Numbered from the stretch's first letter, positions 10,047 through 20,025 are shown. The stretch: 64,000 bases of DNA from Gammaproteobacteria bacterium (GCA_963575655.1 CAUYTY010000184.1:34936-98935), one strand, 5' to 3'. The notes: generated by a model not told the origin, from the letters alone. Numbers and translations: made by a program.

Positions 10047-10069
10047 ACAAAAAGATTTCAACAGTTATT

Positions 10070-12979
10070 TCATTCTGTCCCGCCCAGCCATTCTTCCCAT
10101 AACCGTATTACTTCGTGTCGATAATCATTAAGTGATTGGTCGAGTTGTCCAGTGGGGAGGCGGGTCGATTCGCCCTGAAGGGTCGAGCGATGGACAGCGT
10201 GGCGTAAACGTCGGTAGATTTCTTGGAGCGTTGCGGCATCATTGGCAGAGATCAGATTGCAATCGCGGAGAGTATCGATCTGACGGATATTGTCAGTCCA
10301 ACGGGTTAATTCTGGATAGGTATGGGCATAGCGAAGCACGGCATATTGGACCAAGAACTCGATATCCGCGATGCCGCCTCGATCCTGTTTGAGATCGAAT
10401 TGTCGGATAGGGTCTTTACTACCCAATTCGGTACGCATCCGCTCGCGCATTTCCCGTACCTCTCGACGTAGAACTACGGGATCCCTCTCTCGGCATAAAA
10501 CCTCGTGACGAATTTTTAGAAAAGATTCCGCCACTGCGGTATCCCCTGCCACCGGGCGCGCCCGAACCAGGGCCTGTTGTTCCCAGGTCCACGCGGCTGT
10601 GCGCTGATAGCGGGTATAGGCGTCCAGGCTGGTGACCAATAGCCCTGATACACCGCTGGGACGCAGGCGTAGGTCGATTTCGTAGAGTTTTCCCGCTGGA
10701 GTGTGGGTGGTGAGAATGTGGATCATCCGCTGAGCCAGACGAAGGAAAAATACTCCAGTATCAATGGGGTGTATCCCGTCCGTGGGGGAGGTTACGTCGC
10801 CGCTATGGAGGAAAACGATATCTAGGTCTGACCCGTAGCCAAGCTCGATCCCCCCCAACTTCCCGTAACCAATGATGCTAAATCCCTTTTCCCCCTCAGA
10901 GATCCCGGTTAAACCAATCGGACGTCCGTGTTTCCCCACCAAATTATGCCAGGCCAGGTCCAAGACTTCGGCAAGGACCACCTCGGCCAATTCCGTAAGG
11001 TGGTCGCTTACCACCATTAAAGGCAACACCCCGGTCACATCCGCTGCGGCTACCCGAAGACTGTTCCCATGTCGAAAGTGGCGGAGCGCCTCCATTTCGA
11101 TCTCCAAGTCGTCTTCGGGCAGGCGCACTAGGGTTTGACGTAGGGCATCCGCCAGCGCTGCACGGTGGGGCGGTGCGTAAAGGGTGCGAGGGTCGATCAA
11201 TTCATCCAATAACACCGGAAAACGTGCGATCTGTTGGGCAATCCAGGGACTTGCCGCGCACAGACGTACCAGTTGGGACAGGGCGAGGGGATTCTCCACC
11301 AACAGGGCAACGTAAGCGGTACGTCGGCCGATGGATTCCAACACCGTGACCAGTCGCTCTACGGCTGCGGTGGGACGAGCCGTTTCTTTTGCGGCCGAGA
11401 GTAGCAACGGCATCAATCGATCCAGACGTTCCTGGCCACGCTCGGAAAGGGTGCGCACCGAGGTACAGCTACGCAGTCGTGCCAAGGCATCAACAACCGA
11501 CGGCGCCATCCTCAATTCCGCCAACACCGATGAAACACGCTCTGATTCCAGCAATCCGCGCCAGAAGGCATGGAGGTCTCCAAGCTCATTTTGGAGAGGA
11601 GCCTCATTTTGTGGGGAGGCAAATACTCGCTGAAAATGATCATGGACTCGTGCGAAATGGTGGTCCAAATCCGACTGAAAGTCTTTCCACGTCGCATAAC
11701 CCATCGCTAGCGCAAGACGAATACAACCAATTTCATCTTGGGGGAGCGTCTGGGTCTGTTGATCGGCATATTCCTGAAGGCGGTGTTCTACGTCACGCAG
11801 AAATACATAGGCGGTAGCTAATTCACTCACTACGAAATCAGGTAACAAATGCAAATAGTCCAGAATCTTTAGTGTGGGTAATAGGCGTGGGTCTTGAAGT
11901 TCGGGGGTACGTCCACCACGGGCGAGTTGGAAGCCTTGAACAATGAATTCCACCTCTCGAATTCCGCCGTAGCCAAGTTTGACATTTCCGGTGAGCCCCT
12001 TGCGACGCACCTCAGCGGCGATGAGTTCTTTCATCTCACGCAACGCCTCCAGTGTCCCATAGTCGAGGTAGCGACGATAGACAAAGGGATGCAAGAGTTT
12101 AATCAGTGCCTGTCCCGCGTTTCGATCGCCAGCTACCGGACGCGCTCGAATAAGGGCATAACGCTCCCATTCCCGACCGTGGGCCTGATAGTAATTCTCC
12201 AAGGCATCGAAGCTCGTTGCTAACGGCCCCACCTCACCAAACGGTCGGAGACGCATATCCACCCGAAAGACAAAACCAAGCGGGGTAACCGTTGATAGTG
12301 CTTTTATGAGTCGTTGACCGAGGCGGATAAAGAATTCAGCATTACTCAACGTCCGCCGACCGTTGGTTTCTCCATCTTCTGGATAAACAAAAAGCAAGTC
12401 GATATCCGAAGAGAAATTGAGTTCTGCAGCCCCCAATTTTCCCAAAGCCAGGACGACCAGGGATTGAGGTACGCCGGCGGGTGAGTGAGGAATTCCCAGT
12501 TCGCGGCGTAACCAAGCCTCTAGGTAGGTAAGGGCCGCGTCAATGGTGGCATCGGCAAAGGCCGATAACTCCGCCACCGTGGTGTGGTAATCGGCACGTT
12601 TGGCAAGGTCGCGCCAGGCAATTCGCACCATCTCGCGGCGTCGTAATCGACGCAACTGCATCCCGAGTGCTGCCTCATTACTCACCCCGGCCAGCGCCGT
12701 TGTCAGTCGTCGTGGATATTCATCTGCATCGTAGGCGCGATCCAGATCGCCGCTATTGGTAAGGTCGGTAAGTAGTGCGGGATCAACTATACAAAGCCGC
12801 GCGATAAATTCACTTGCTGCCCACACACGAGGCAATTCAGCAAGCAATGCGGGTTCACTGAGCGGGGTTACCTGATGAGCAGCAGTAGCGGCTAGATATT
12901 GATCGAAGCTACGGGCAACGGCCTCACGTAAGAGGGTAGGCAATGTGCCTAAGTCGAGGACGGAAGATGCAGAACACAT
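10070..12979 (-). CDS. glnE: Bifunctional glutamine synthetase adenylyltransferase/deadenylylase
   Basis: A 969-residue GlnE, slightly longer than the E. coli protein (946). It attaches AMP to, and removes it from, a tyrosine of glutamine synthetase in response to PII. Two nucleotidyltransferase domains are visible. The N-terminal one has FSSDIDLLFVYP near residues 189-200 with the metal-binding Asp pair. The C-terminal one has GYGSDLDIVFLHSG at about residue 725. The GYGGIREVEFIVQ and QDRGGIADIEFLVQY boxes are also present. The start at 12979 overlaps the end of the upstream methyltransferase gene by 31 bp, which suggests coupled translation or a slightly later true start. Confidence 0.95.
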   Translation of the reverse strand: MCSASSVLDLGTLPTLLREAVARSFDQYLAATAAHQVTPLSEPALLAELPRVWAASEFIARLCIVDPALLTDLTNSGDLDRAYDADEYPRRLTTALAGVSNEAALGMQLRRLRRREMVRIAWRDLAKRADYHTTVAELSAFADATIDAALTYLEAWLRRELGIPHSPAGVPQSLVVLALGKLGAAELNFSSDIDLLFVYPEDGETNGRRTLSNAEFFIRLGQRLIKALSTVTPLGFVFRVDMRLRPFGEVGPLATSFDALENYYQAHGREWERYALIRARPVAGDRNAGQALIKLLHPFVYRRYLDYGTLEALREMKELIAAEVRRKGLTGNVKLGYGGIREVEFIVQGFQLARGGRTPELQDPRLLPTLKILDYLHLLPDFVVSELATAYVFLRDVEHRLQEYADQQTQTLPQDEIGCIRLALAMGYATWKDFQSDLDHHFARVHDHFQRVFASPQNEAPLQNELGDLHAFWRGLLESERVSSVLAELRMAPSVVDALARLRSCTSVRTLSERGQERLDRLMPLLLSAAKETARPTAAVERLVTVLESIGRRTAYVALLVENPLALSQLVRLCAASPWIAQQIARFPVLLDELIDPRTLYAPPHRAALADALRQTLVRLPEDDLEIEMEALRHFRHGNSLRVAAADVTGVLPLMVVSDHLTELAEVVLAEVLDLAWHNLVGKHGRPIGLTGISEGEKGFSIIGYGKLGGIELGYGSDLDIVFLHSGDVTSPTDGIHPIDTGVFFLRLAQRMIHILTTHTPAGKLYEIDLRLRPSGVSGLLVTSLDAYTRYQRTAAWTWEQQALVRARPVAGDTAVAESFLKIRHEVLCRERDPVVLRREVREMRERMRTELGSKDPIRQFDLKQDRGGIADIEFLVQYAVLRYAHTYPELTRWTDNIRQIDTLRDCNLISANDAATLQEIYRRLRHAVHRSTLQGESTRLPTGQLDQSLNDYRHEVIRLWEEWLGGTE

Positions 12980-13692
12980 AATAGCGAAACACCCAATGGC
13001 AAATTATTTTTTCTCAACAAGAAACGTTCCAACCCAAAAAGGTAAGAAAAGATCTTATTGATTGGTTCAAAAGGGACCTGGGTCCCACTCGCCGCAGAGC
13101 TATCCAGCAATTTATCCTTCCACCTCATCATCACCGCAAGCGGGAACAACACGGTATTAAAATACGAAATCCTTGTCGGTGTAAAACCAGAGTCACTTAC
13201 CTTCTGTCGTAGCGCACCATAAGAATAACGCCGTTTGTGATGAAGAAACTCATCGTGAACACTCCACAGCCACGGATGAGCAGGGACGGTTACCAATACC
13301 CTTCCACCTTCAGCAACCAGCCCCTTTAAAGCCGTTAAGGTTCCGAGATCATCATCGATATGTTCTAAAACGTCAAATAGGCAAATTAGATCGAATCGTT
13401 CAGCAATGAACGGCAGATCAGATGGACAAGAACCCAAACGAATATCAAAGCGATTTCTGGTTCTCTCTGAGGCTATAGCGCGGGCGCTAGCGTCCATCTC
13501 TAGCGCACTAACCTTGCCGAAACTCGCCAACATCTCCAAATTTCCACCAGTTCCCGAACCTATTTCAAGGATTTTTGCGTTGGGAGGCATGTGTAAGGTA
13601 TGAATAATCTGCGTTAAAATGACTCGCCTGCCAATAAACCACCAATGTCGGGTCTCGCTATTGGCCATTTCCAAGTACGCATTAGGATTCAT
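12949..13692 (-). CDS. Class I SAM-dependent methyltransferase, substrate unknown
   Basis: A 247-residue methyltransferase of the Methyltransf_11/23 type. Motif I is ILEIGSGTGGNLEML, the acidic end of beta-2 is SALEMDAS, and motif IV is FDLICLFDVLEHIDDD. A later segment, VPAHPWLWSVHDEFLHHKRRY, is characteristic of methyltransferases found beside glycosyltransferases. The ATG at 13692 overlaps the end of the upstream glycosyltransferase by 11 bp, so the two form a translationally linked pair. By context it probably modifies a lipid-linked sugar or polyprenyl intermediate, but this is inference. Confidence 0.85.
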   Translation of the reverse strand: MNPNAYLEMANSETRHWWFIGRRVILTQIIHTLHMPPNAKILEIGSGTGGNLEMLASFGKVSALEMDASARAIASERTRNRFDIRLGSCPSDLPFIAERFDLICLFDVLEHIDDDLGTLTALKGLVAEGGRVLVTVPAHPWLWSVHDEFLHHKRRYSYGALRQKVSDSGFTPTRISYFNTVLFPLAVMMRWKDKLLDSSAASGTQVPFEPINKIFSYLFGLERFLLRKNNLPLGVSLLCVLHLPSST

Positions 13693-14635
13693 GGTTGTTC
13701 TCGTAGCATTTGCGAATAATATAATTGGGTCGTTGTTTGGTTTCCATGTAGATCCGTCCCACATATTCACCTAAAACGCCAATACCAATCAGTTGCAGGC
13801 TACCAATAAACAAAATGGCTACCAACAGCGACGCATAACCAGGAACATCTTTGCCATAGATTAATGTTCTGAAGATGATAATTATCGCGTACAGACTGCT
13901 TACTAATGCACCAGAACCACCAATGTAGGTCCAGACCTTGAGTGGTGTAGCGCTAAAACTGGTAATACCTTCCAGTGCGAAATTCCAGAGCCTCCATCCA
14001 GAAAATTTGGAGGCGCCGACGGCGCGCGGATTCCTAACATAATTGACAGTGACCGTTTTAAAACCTACCCAGGCAAATAGCCCCTTCATGAAACGCTGAC
14101 GTTCGGGCAATTTTTTAAGGGAATCCACCACCACCCTATCCATGAGCCGGAAGTCTCCAACGTTTTCGGGTATTTCTATATGAGAAAGGCGGTTGTGAAA
14201 TTGATAAAATGCTGCTGCCGTTTTTCGCTTAAGAAATGAATCGGAACTTCTATTGGTTCGATGCGCGAGGACAACCTCTGCGCCGTTCTGCCATTCTTGA
14301 ATGAGCGTAGGAATCAATTCTGGCGGATCTTGAAGATCCGCATCGATAGGAATTATCGCATCGCCATGCGCTGCATCGATACCCGCCGTCAGCGCCGGTT
14401 CTTTACCAAAATTCCTTGAAAATTCAATCACTCGAAAACGCGGATCGAGGTTGACTAGGGCGATCAACCTCGCCAAGGTGTCGTCGTGGCTACCATCATC
14501 GATGCAAACTACTTCGAATCTAACGCTGGGCGTTTGATCGAAAACCGAACAAATCTCCCGATAGAAGTGATCCACCCCCTCCCCTTCGTTATAGAAAGGG
14601 ACCACGATTGAAACTAATTTACATTTTTGAGACAT
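13682..14635 (-). CDS. GtrB-like polyprenyl-phosphate glycosyltransferase (GT2)
   Basis: A 317-residue GT2 enzyme. The start has VSIVVPFYNEGEGVDHF, then VCIDDGSHDDT, IEFSRNFGKEPALTAGIDAA and the DXD-type PIDADLQDPPE. Two C-terminal membrane segments (about residues 228-255 and 266-292) end in ISFS/IGVLGEYVGRIYMETKQRP. This is the layout of GtrB/YfdH and DPM1-like enzymes that move a sugar from a nucleotide onto undecaprenyl phosphate. The ATG at 14635 gives the usual N-terminus; a TTG at 14650 is in frame. It overlaps the methyltransferase gene downstream. No flippase (GtrA) is next to it. Confidence 0.88.
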   Translation of the reverse strand: MSQKCKLVSIVVPFYNEGEGVDHFYREICSVFDQTPSVRFEVVCIDDGSHDDTLARLIALVNLDPRFRVIEFSRNFGKEPALTAGIDAAHGDAIIPIDADLQDPPELIPTLIQEWQNGAEVVLAHRTNRSSDSFLKRKTAAAFYQFHNRLSHIEIPENVGDFRLMDRVVVDSLKKLPERQRFMKGLFAWVGFKTVTVNYVRNPRAVGASKFSGWRLWNFALEGITSFSATPLKVWTYIGGSGALVSSLYAIIIIFRTLIYGKDVPGYASLLVAILFIGSLQLIGIGVLGEYVGRIYMETKQRPNYIIRKCYENNHES

Positions 14636-14662
14636 CAATAAGCGTTCCAATTTGCTGGTGAG

Positions 14663-14842
14663 TAGACATTATCGGAAAAACCAGAGAAGCTATCCAACCC
14701 AAGTTGCCACCTATTCAAAATTCGGGATCGCATCCAATCGTCCCCCCTCAATCCCCCCGTAAACGGGGTGAGGTCTGCGGCCTACTCCCTCCCCGTTTAC
14801 GGGGAGGGCTGGGGAGGGGGCAAGTAGGTGGCAACTTGGGTT
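14663..14842. repeat. Fragment of the TAGACATTATCGG family followed by an AAGTTGCYACCTA-family element
   Basis: TAGACATTATCGGAAAAACC (14663-14682) is a solo left end of the TA-flanked family. A complete element of the other family follows at 14696-14842, with ends AACCCAAGTTGCCACCTA and TAGGTGGCAACTTGGGTT, perfect inverted copies over 18 bp. Its interior pairs CCCCGTAAACGGGG-type and C-rich or G-rich tracts. The rest of the 14843-14962 gap contains a CCGAAAACCCCGG segment related to part of the palindrome at 20166-20234, and no gene. Confidence 0.8.
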
Positions 14843-14962
14843 AGGTAGTACCTATCCGAAAACCCCGGTTTCGGGTTGTGCAAATCTCCGTATCGCAAAA
14901 TAAAGACAGTTTTTGACTAGGCACTAGCTAGTAACTTTGGTTATTTGGCGTTGAAACAACGG

Positions 14963-15850
14963 TCAAAGAAAGTTGAACTGGCGGATTCCCATCACCAGCA
15001 GATCTGCCAAGGCAATGACATTGGTGTGATGAGCAACACTATCGGTGCTCCAGATCTCATTTATCCCAGCTTGTTTTAAGCGTTCCGGGCTATTTGTGCA
15101 AAATAGGGCATGGGTTATTAATACCGCCACCCGCGCCACTCCACGGGCGTACAGCGCCTCGGCGGTTTTGGCGAGCGTACAACCAGTACTCGCCACATCA
15201 TCCACAACCACTACCATTTGGTCTCGATAATCAAGGTCGGGAAGGGTAATACTTACCGCACAATCACCGCTGCGCTGTTTGGTGGCTACGGCATGGCGTA
15301 GGCCATGGGAATGGGCAATAGCCTCTACCCATTGTTTCGCTTCTTGGTCGGGTCCCAGCAATAGAGCATTTTCGTACAGCGGCTGATGTTTCAGGAAATC
15401 TCCCATAAGGGAGGTCGCCGAAAGGGCAAGAACAAAATGGGCCGGGAGAACTTCCTCTAAGAAACGAATGCGATGAAGGTGGGGATCTACGGTAATAACC
15501 GCATCGAATAATTCTCCCAATACCCCTCCCACGATCCGCTGGCTTACTATCTCACCGGGGTGGAAGGCCATATCCTGGCGCATATAGCACAGGTAGGGGG
15601 CAATCAAAGTAAGGTGGCGAACCCCCAATTGTCGGGCAGCACGAGCCACAAGGATTAGCTCGACGAGTTTATTGTTGGGGTGGTCTAGGCTGCGACAGAG
15701 AATGACCTCGTCTGGCAGTGTCGGTGGTAGCCGTATTCGACTTTCTCCATCGGGGAAGTGATGGATCTCTATCTCCGCCCAAGCGACAGATAACGCCGTT
15801 GCCAATGCACGGCCTTGCGGAACATAATCGGGAAAGCTAAGAACAAGCAT
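14963..15850 (-). CDS. Divergent ribose-phosphate pyrophosphokinase (PRPP synthetase family)
   Basis: A 295-residue PRPP synthetase-like protein, shorter than the standard bacterial enzyme (about 315). It has HHFPDGESRIRLP near the start and the PRPP-binding loop VVVVDDVASTGCTL. Where Prs usually has a FSRQDR-type ATP motif it has YLCYMRQDMAFHPGE, and the catalytic K-R segment is reduced to ATKQRSGD. These features resemble archaeal-type and alternative PRPP synthetases more than the housekeeping enzyme. The ATG at 15850 has GAGGTG upstream. The gene is preceded by prmC on the same strand. It could be a second, specialised PRPP synthetase; activity is inferred from conserved loops. Confidence 0.8.
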   Translation of the reverse strand: MLVLSFPDYVPQGRALATALSVAWAEIEIHHFPDGESRIRLPPTLPDEVILCRSLDHPNNKLVELILVARAARQLGVRHLTLIAPYLCYMRQDMAFHPGEIVSQRIVGGVLGELFDAVITVDPHLHRIRFLEEVLPAHFVLALSATSLMGDFLKHQPLYENALLLGPDQEAKQWVEAIAHSHGLRHAVATKQRSGDCAVSITLPDLDYRDQMVVVVDDVASTGCTLAKTAEALYARGVARVAVLITHALFCTNSPERLKQAGINEIWSTDSVAHHTNVIALADLLVMGIRQFNFL

Positions 15851-15932
15851 CACCACCTCGCCCCGGAAGAACAGAAACCATTCGTAGCTGAGTACACAAC
15901 CATCCAATGCAAGAAATTAAAGACTCTTTCTT

Positions 15933-16826
15933 TTAGTTCATCACGAACCTTCCGGCTTTTGCGAGAGTTACTCGTTCACGACCCTCTAGGTCGAACCGTG
16001 TTTCTAATTCGGTATAATCTCGTTTGGTTAATAATTGACGTACGGATGCTCCCTGATCGTAGCCATGCTCCAACAACAACCTACCGCCGGGATATAGATA
16101 ATCACGAGCGGTTGCAATAATCAGACGAATGGCTGCTAATCCATCAGGACCTGCCGTAAGGGCAAGTTGTGGTTCGAAACGCAGATCATCAAGATGAGGA
16201 TCAGCAACGGCCACATAGGGTGGATTGGATAAGATCAGATTGAAACACTGCCCTGCTAGCGGGGCACACCAATCCCCGGTGCGAAATTCCACATTCGCTA
16301 ATCCCAAACGATGGGCGTTGGCCTGGGCGATGGTTAGGGCAGCGGGACAACAATCGGTGGCGATTATCCGACAAGCAGGGCGTTCCGTAGCTACAGCCAG
16401 GGCAATGGCACCGCTTCCGGTACCGAGGTCCGCTACAGTCCAAGAGACATCAAGGGGAATCAGGGCGAGCGCTAATTCCACCAGCAATTCGGTTTCCGGG
16501 CGCGGGATAAGTACCGAAGGACTCACCGTCAATTCTAACGACCAGAATTCCCAGCGACCCAACAGATAGGGCAATGGTTCGCCTTGGATACGACGCATCA
16601 GGAGCGTCTCATAGTGGGCCTGCTGGTCGCTAGTCAACAATTGCTCGGAGTGTGTGAATAATCGGATGCGTGGCCAATTAAGGACATAACCGAGCAACCA
16701 TTCTACCTCTCGTGGTTCACCACGGAGATCTGTCTTTCCACGCGCCAATGCCGATGCCACGGTCGTCGCGAGGGTGGCATTATTTTGTGTCGCTAATGCG
16801 GTTAGTCGGCTAGATAATTCCACCAT
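15933..16826 (-). CDS. prmC: Peptide chain release factor N5-glutamine methyltransferase
   Basis: A 297-residue PrmC (HemK), which methylates the GGQ glutamine of release factors 1 and 2. It has the substrate-helix N-domain, PYLLGRWEFWSLELTVSPSV leading to LIPRPETE, motif I DLGTGSGAIALA and the catalytic NPPYV. It lies 103 bp downstream of prfA, whose product is its substrate, as in most gammaproteobacteria. An ATG at 16826 is used; SD support is weak. Confidence 0.96.
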   Translation of the reverse strand: MVELSSRLTALATQNNATLATTVASALARGKTDLRGEPREVEWLLGYVLNWPRIRLFTHSEQLLTSDQQAHYETLLMRRIQGEPLPYLLGRWEFWSLELTVSPSVLIPRPETELLVELALALIPLDVSWTVADLGTGSGAIALAVATERPACRIIATDCCPAALTIAQANAHRLGLANVEFRTGDWCAPLAGQCFNLILSNPPYVAVADPHLDDLRFEPQLALTAGPDGLAAIRLIIATARDYLYPGGRLLLEHGYDQGASVRQLLTKRDYTELETRFDLEGRERVTLAKAGRFVMN

Positions 16827-16929
16827 GAAACTATTCGCGACCCGATTACGTGGATAAGACTATTGGAGGCTTTTACGTTGCTAATTACCTGCGCCCTTTG
16901 AGAGAAGGCGTAAACGAATTATTCGTATT

Positions 16930-18021
16930 TCAACGATCAGAATCACTCAATGCCGCGAGTTGGTCTGCCTGATATTCCTGAATCAAAGGAGCGACTACGA
17001 AATCAAGGCTACCCTCCATAATTGTGTCCAGGCGATAGAGTGTCAGATTGATGCGGTGGTCGGTGATTCGGTTTTGGGGATAATTGTAGGTACGAATTTT
17101 TTCAGAGCGGTCACCGCTCCCCACCAATAGGCGACGTGTGGCGGATTGTTCTGATTGTTGGCGTTCTTGTTCAACGGAGAGCAACTTGGCCTGGAGGACG
17201 GACATCGCGCGGGCACGATTCTTGTGTTGGGAGCGTTCCTCTTGGCATTCCACCACGATGCCGCTTGGCAGGTGGGTAATACGAATAGCGGATTCGGTCT
17301 TGTTTACGTGCTGCCCACCTGCCCCACTGGAGCGGAAGGTATCCACTTTGAGGTCTGCGGGATTAATCGGTGTCTCTTCTACCGCGTCCAGTTCCGGTAT
17401 CACCGCCACGGTGCAGGCCGAAGTGTGGATACGGCCCTGGGCTTCGGTGGCGGGGACACGTTGCACACGGTGAGCCCCGGACTCAAACTTGAGTTGCGAG
17501 TACGCACCCTGACCAACTATCCGCGTGATCGCCTCCTTGTAGCCGCCGGCCTCTCCGGCACTGGCGCTCAATATCTCGAATTGCCAGCCGCGACTCTCTG
17601 CGTAACGGGTATACATGCGCAGCAGATCCCCTGCGAATAGAGCCGCCTCGTTACCCCCGGTCCCGGCCCTGATCTCCAGGAACAGGTTACTGTCATCGTG
17701 GGGATCGCGGGGCAACATCAGGACCTGCAACGATTTTTCTAGTTCAAGGATTCGTTCTTTGGCAACGAGTAACTCATCGTTGGCCAGGGCGCGCAACTCG
17801 AGGTCGTCATCACGAAGCAAGGTTTGTGCCGCTTCCTGCTCGGTCAGGGCACCACGCAACTGGGCGTAGGTCTCCACAACGGGGCCAAGTTGGGCATATT
17901 CCACGGACAAAGCACGGAAACGATCCGGTTTGGAGAGGATTTCGCCGTCGGCGAGTAAGGCTGCCAGTTCTTCGCGGCGTTCCGTCAGGCTGTCGAGTTT
18001 GGTTTGGATCGAGGGATTCAC
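16930..18021 (-). CDS. prfA: Peptide chain release factor 1
   Basis: A 363-residue RF1, reading UAA and UAG stop codons. The codon-recognition region carries the [15 protein letters not shown] context with the PAT tripeptide that marks RF1 rather than RF2. The [15 protein letters not shown] loop near residue 235 holds the GGQ motif methylated by the neighbouring prmC product. Length equals the E. coli protein (360) within 3 residues. The gene is not preceded by hemA, which often sits there in gammaproteobacteria. The 355-bp gap to the divergent gene at 18377 shows no gene. Confidence 0.97.
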   Translation of the reverse strand: MNPSIQTKLDSLTERREELAALLADGEILSKPDRFRALSVEYAQLGPVVETYAQLRGALTEQEAAQTLLRDDDLELRALANDELLVAKERILELEKSLQVLMLPRDPHDDSNLFLEIRAGTGGNEAALFAGDLLRMYTRYAESRGWQFEILSASAGEAGGYKEAITRIVGQGAYSQLKFESGAHRVQRVPATEAQGRIHTSACTVAVIPELDAVEETPINPADLKVDTFRSSGAGGQHVNKTESAIRITHLPSGIVVECQEERSQHKNRARAMSVLQAKLLSVEQERQQSEQSATRRLLVGSGDRSEKIRTYNYPQNRITDHRINLTLYRLDTIMEGSLDFVVAPLIQEYQADQLAALSDSDR

Positions 18022-18376
18022 GGTAATGGACGCAAGGAGTTTCGGAAAATCAATTTGTTACTGCACGAGTATGGCATCCTGGGGGGATGAAGGTGGCAGC
18101 CCTGCTAGTCATGACAAAAGGACCAGCATTGTACGCTGTTACCGTTGATTCACGGTAACCCGTTGATATTTCGCTCTCCCTATACCAAATTCAGGTACCC
18201 TCGTCTTAGAATGGGCAGACGGCGAGTGAATACCTCCACCATTCGCTCAAATCTCCCCAAGGTTTCATAGATCCACGGTAAACCATTGAAATGAAAGCCG
18301 CGCAGTCTACCACAAGAACCACGGAAATGGACGATAAATATTGCCATCATCATTTTTGCGGCAAAGACCTGTCTAA

Positions 18377-18905
18377 ATGAACCGCCGCCCTGACCCAGTA
18401 TTATTATTGCTTGCCTGTTTTTGGTTATTAGTTTTGGGCGGTAGCTGGTGGGTAGCTGATTATTGGATGAAATCTCAAGCCAACCCCAATCCACGGCCAA
18501 CGATCACTGCGGTCGGGGAGGTTGTCCTGGAGCGGAATCGCGAGGGGCATTATGTCGTAAGTGGTGAAATTAACGGCTATCCTGTCACCTTTATGATAGA
18601 TACCGGCGCAACTGATGTGGCCCTATCCGCACGACTTGCACGTAAACTCGGTCTTGATAGTAATGAGAAAGTTCTAATCAAGACCGCCAACGGTACGGCA
18701 ACGGGATTTGTTGTACGCTTGGCAACGGTGCATCTCGGGAACATTGATATGCATAATGTTGATGCAACGATTCTCAGAATCGATGATGGATAATGTAGTA
18801 TTGCTCGGGATGAGTTTCCTAAAACATTTAGAATTTACGCAACGCGAGCGACGGCTTTTCTTGCGTGCCCCGCAGGCAAATGCCGTGCGTTTGCACGAGA
18901 AATAA
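18377..18905 (+). pseudogene. Retropepsin-like aspartic protease (clan AA, TIGR02281 type), broken by a +1 frameshift
   Basis: The first frame (18377-18793) encodes a membrane anchor (about residues 8-29), then the aspartyl protease core with the catalytic MIDTGATDVALS. It continues to VDATILR and stops after IDDG. The missing C-terminal part, DNVVLLGMSFLKHLEFTQR and the following residues to 18905, is in the +1 frame. Removing one base at about 18778-18784 would restore a protein of roughly 175 residues that fits the family from end to end. The family is a membrane-anchored, single-lobe aspartic protease that should act as a dimer. The break may be a recent mutation or a sequencing error. 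Codon use on both sides is alike, so decay is not advanced. Confidence 0.8.
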
Positions 18906-18966
18906 CAGAAATTACCACATGTCGTTTCGGTAAATCCCCTAGCGTTTTATCTTCCCTTCACACTGG

Positions 18967-20025
18967 ATGAAACCCATGCCTACGTTATTCGACCCCTTGC
19001 CATTAGGTGAGTTACTCCTTCCCAATCGTATCATTATGGCGCCGCTGACGCGCAGCCGTGCCAGTGCGACGGGTGTACCAAATGCACTGATAGCGGCCTA
19101 TTATGCCCAGCGAGCGAGTGCGGGGCTAATTATTTCCGAGGCCACCGTGGTTACCCCGATGGGAATCGGTTATGCAAATACCCCTGGGATCTGGTCAGAT
19201 GAACAGGTTGCGGGTTGGCAATTGGTGACGCAGGCGGTACATGCGGCGGGTGGACGTATTTTCCTGCAATTGTGGCATACCGGCCGCGTTTCGCATCCGC
19301 TATTTCTAAACGGTGCGCTACCGGTTGCGCCCAGTGCGATTGCACCCGAGGGGCAGGTGAGCCTAGTTCGGCCGGAAACCCCTTACGTGGTGCCGCGTGC
19401 GTTGGAAATACAGGAGATCCCCGCTATTGTCGCAGCGTATCGGAAAGGCGCGGAAAATGCGCAAAGCGCCGGTTTTGACGGTGTCGAGATCCATGGCGCG
19501 AATGGCTATCTGCTCGATCAGTTTTTGCAGGATAGTTCTAATCGACGCACGGATGACTATGGTGGGTCTATGGAGAATCGTGCACGGTTAATGTTGGAGG
19601 TCATTGATTCTGCAATTGCGGTATGGGGTGCGGGTCGGGTTGGGTTGCATCTTGCGCCACGTGGTGATGCCCACAGTATGGGCGATTCCAATCCTCTGGC
19701 GACCTTTGGCTACGTTGCAAAAGAGGCTACTCGACGCGGAATTGCCTTCCTTTGTGTGCGCGAGCACGACGGCCCCGACCGGATAGGACCGCAGATCAAA
19801 CGAGAGTTTGGTGCGGTCTATATTGCTAACGAAGGTTTTGTGCAAGAGACCGCTGAGCAATTGCTTGTCAATGGCGATGCGGATGCAGTTGCGTTTGGTC
19901 GGTTATATATCTCCAATCCTGATTTACCAAGGCGTTTTGCGTCGAATGCCTCCCTCAATGAACCCAATCCAGCAATGTTTTTCGGTGGCGGTGCGGAGGG
20001 GTATACCGATTATCCTACGCTGTAA
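18967..20025 (+). CDS. Old Yellow Enzyme family alkene reductase (NemA-like)
   Basis: A 352-residue FMN-dependent ene-reductase. The barrel starts LFDPLPLGELLLPNRIIMAPLTRSRA. It has QLWHTGRVSHP and the active-site H-x-x-N in VEIHGANGYLLDQFLQ, where His and Asn bind the substrate carbonyl or nitro group. It continues with SSNRRTDDYGGSMENRARL and ends with AFGRLYISNPDLPRRF. The family reduces activated C=C bonds, nitrate esters and nitroaromatics with NADPH. The start may be the ATG at 18976, which has GGATG upstream, rather than 18967. It is a single gene after the broken protease gene. Confidence 0.92.
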   Translation: MKPMPTLFDPLPLGELLLPNRIIMAPLTRSRASATGVPNALIAAYYAQRASAGLIISEATVVTPMGIGYANTPGIWSDEQVAGWQLVTQAVHAAGGRIFLQLWHTGRVSHPLFLNGALPVAPSAIAPEGQVSLVRPETPYVVPRALEIQEIPAIVAAYRKGAENAQSAGFDGVEIHGANGYLLDQFLQDSSNRRTDDYGGSMENRARLMLEVIDSAIAVWGAGRVGLHLAPRGDAHSMGDSNPLATFGYVAKEATRRGIAFLCVREHDGPDRIGPQIKREFGAVYIANEGFVQETAEQLLVNGDADAVAFGRLYISNPDLPRRFASNASLNEPNPAMFFGGGAEGYTDYPTL

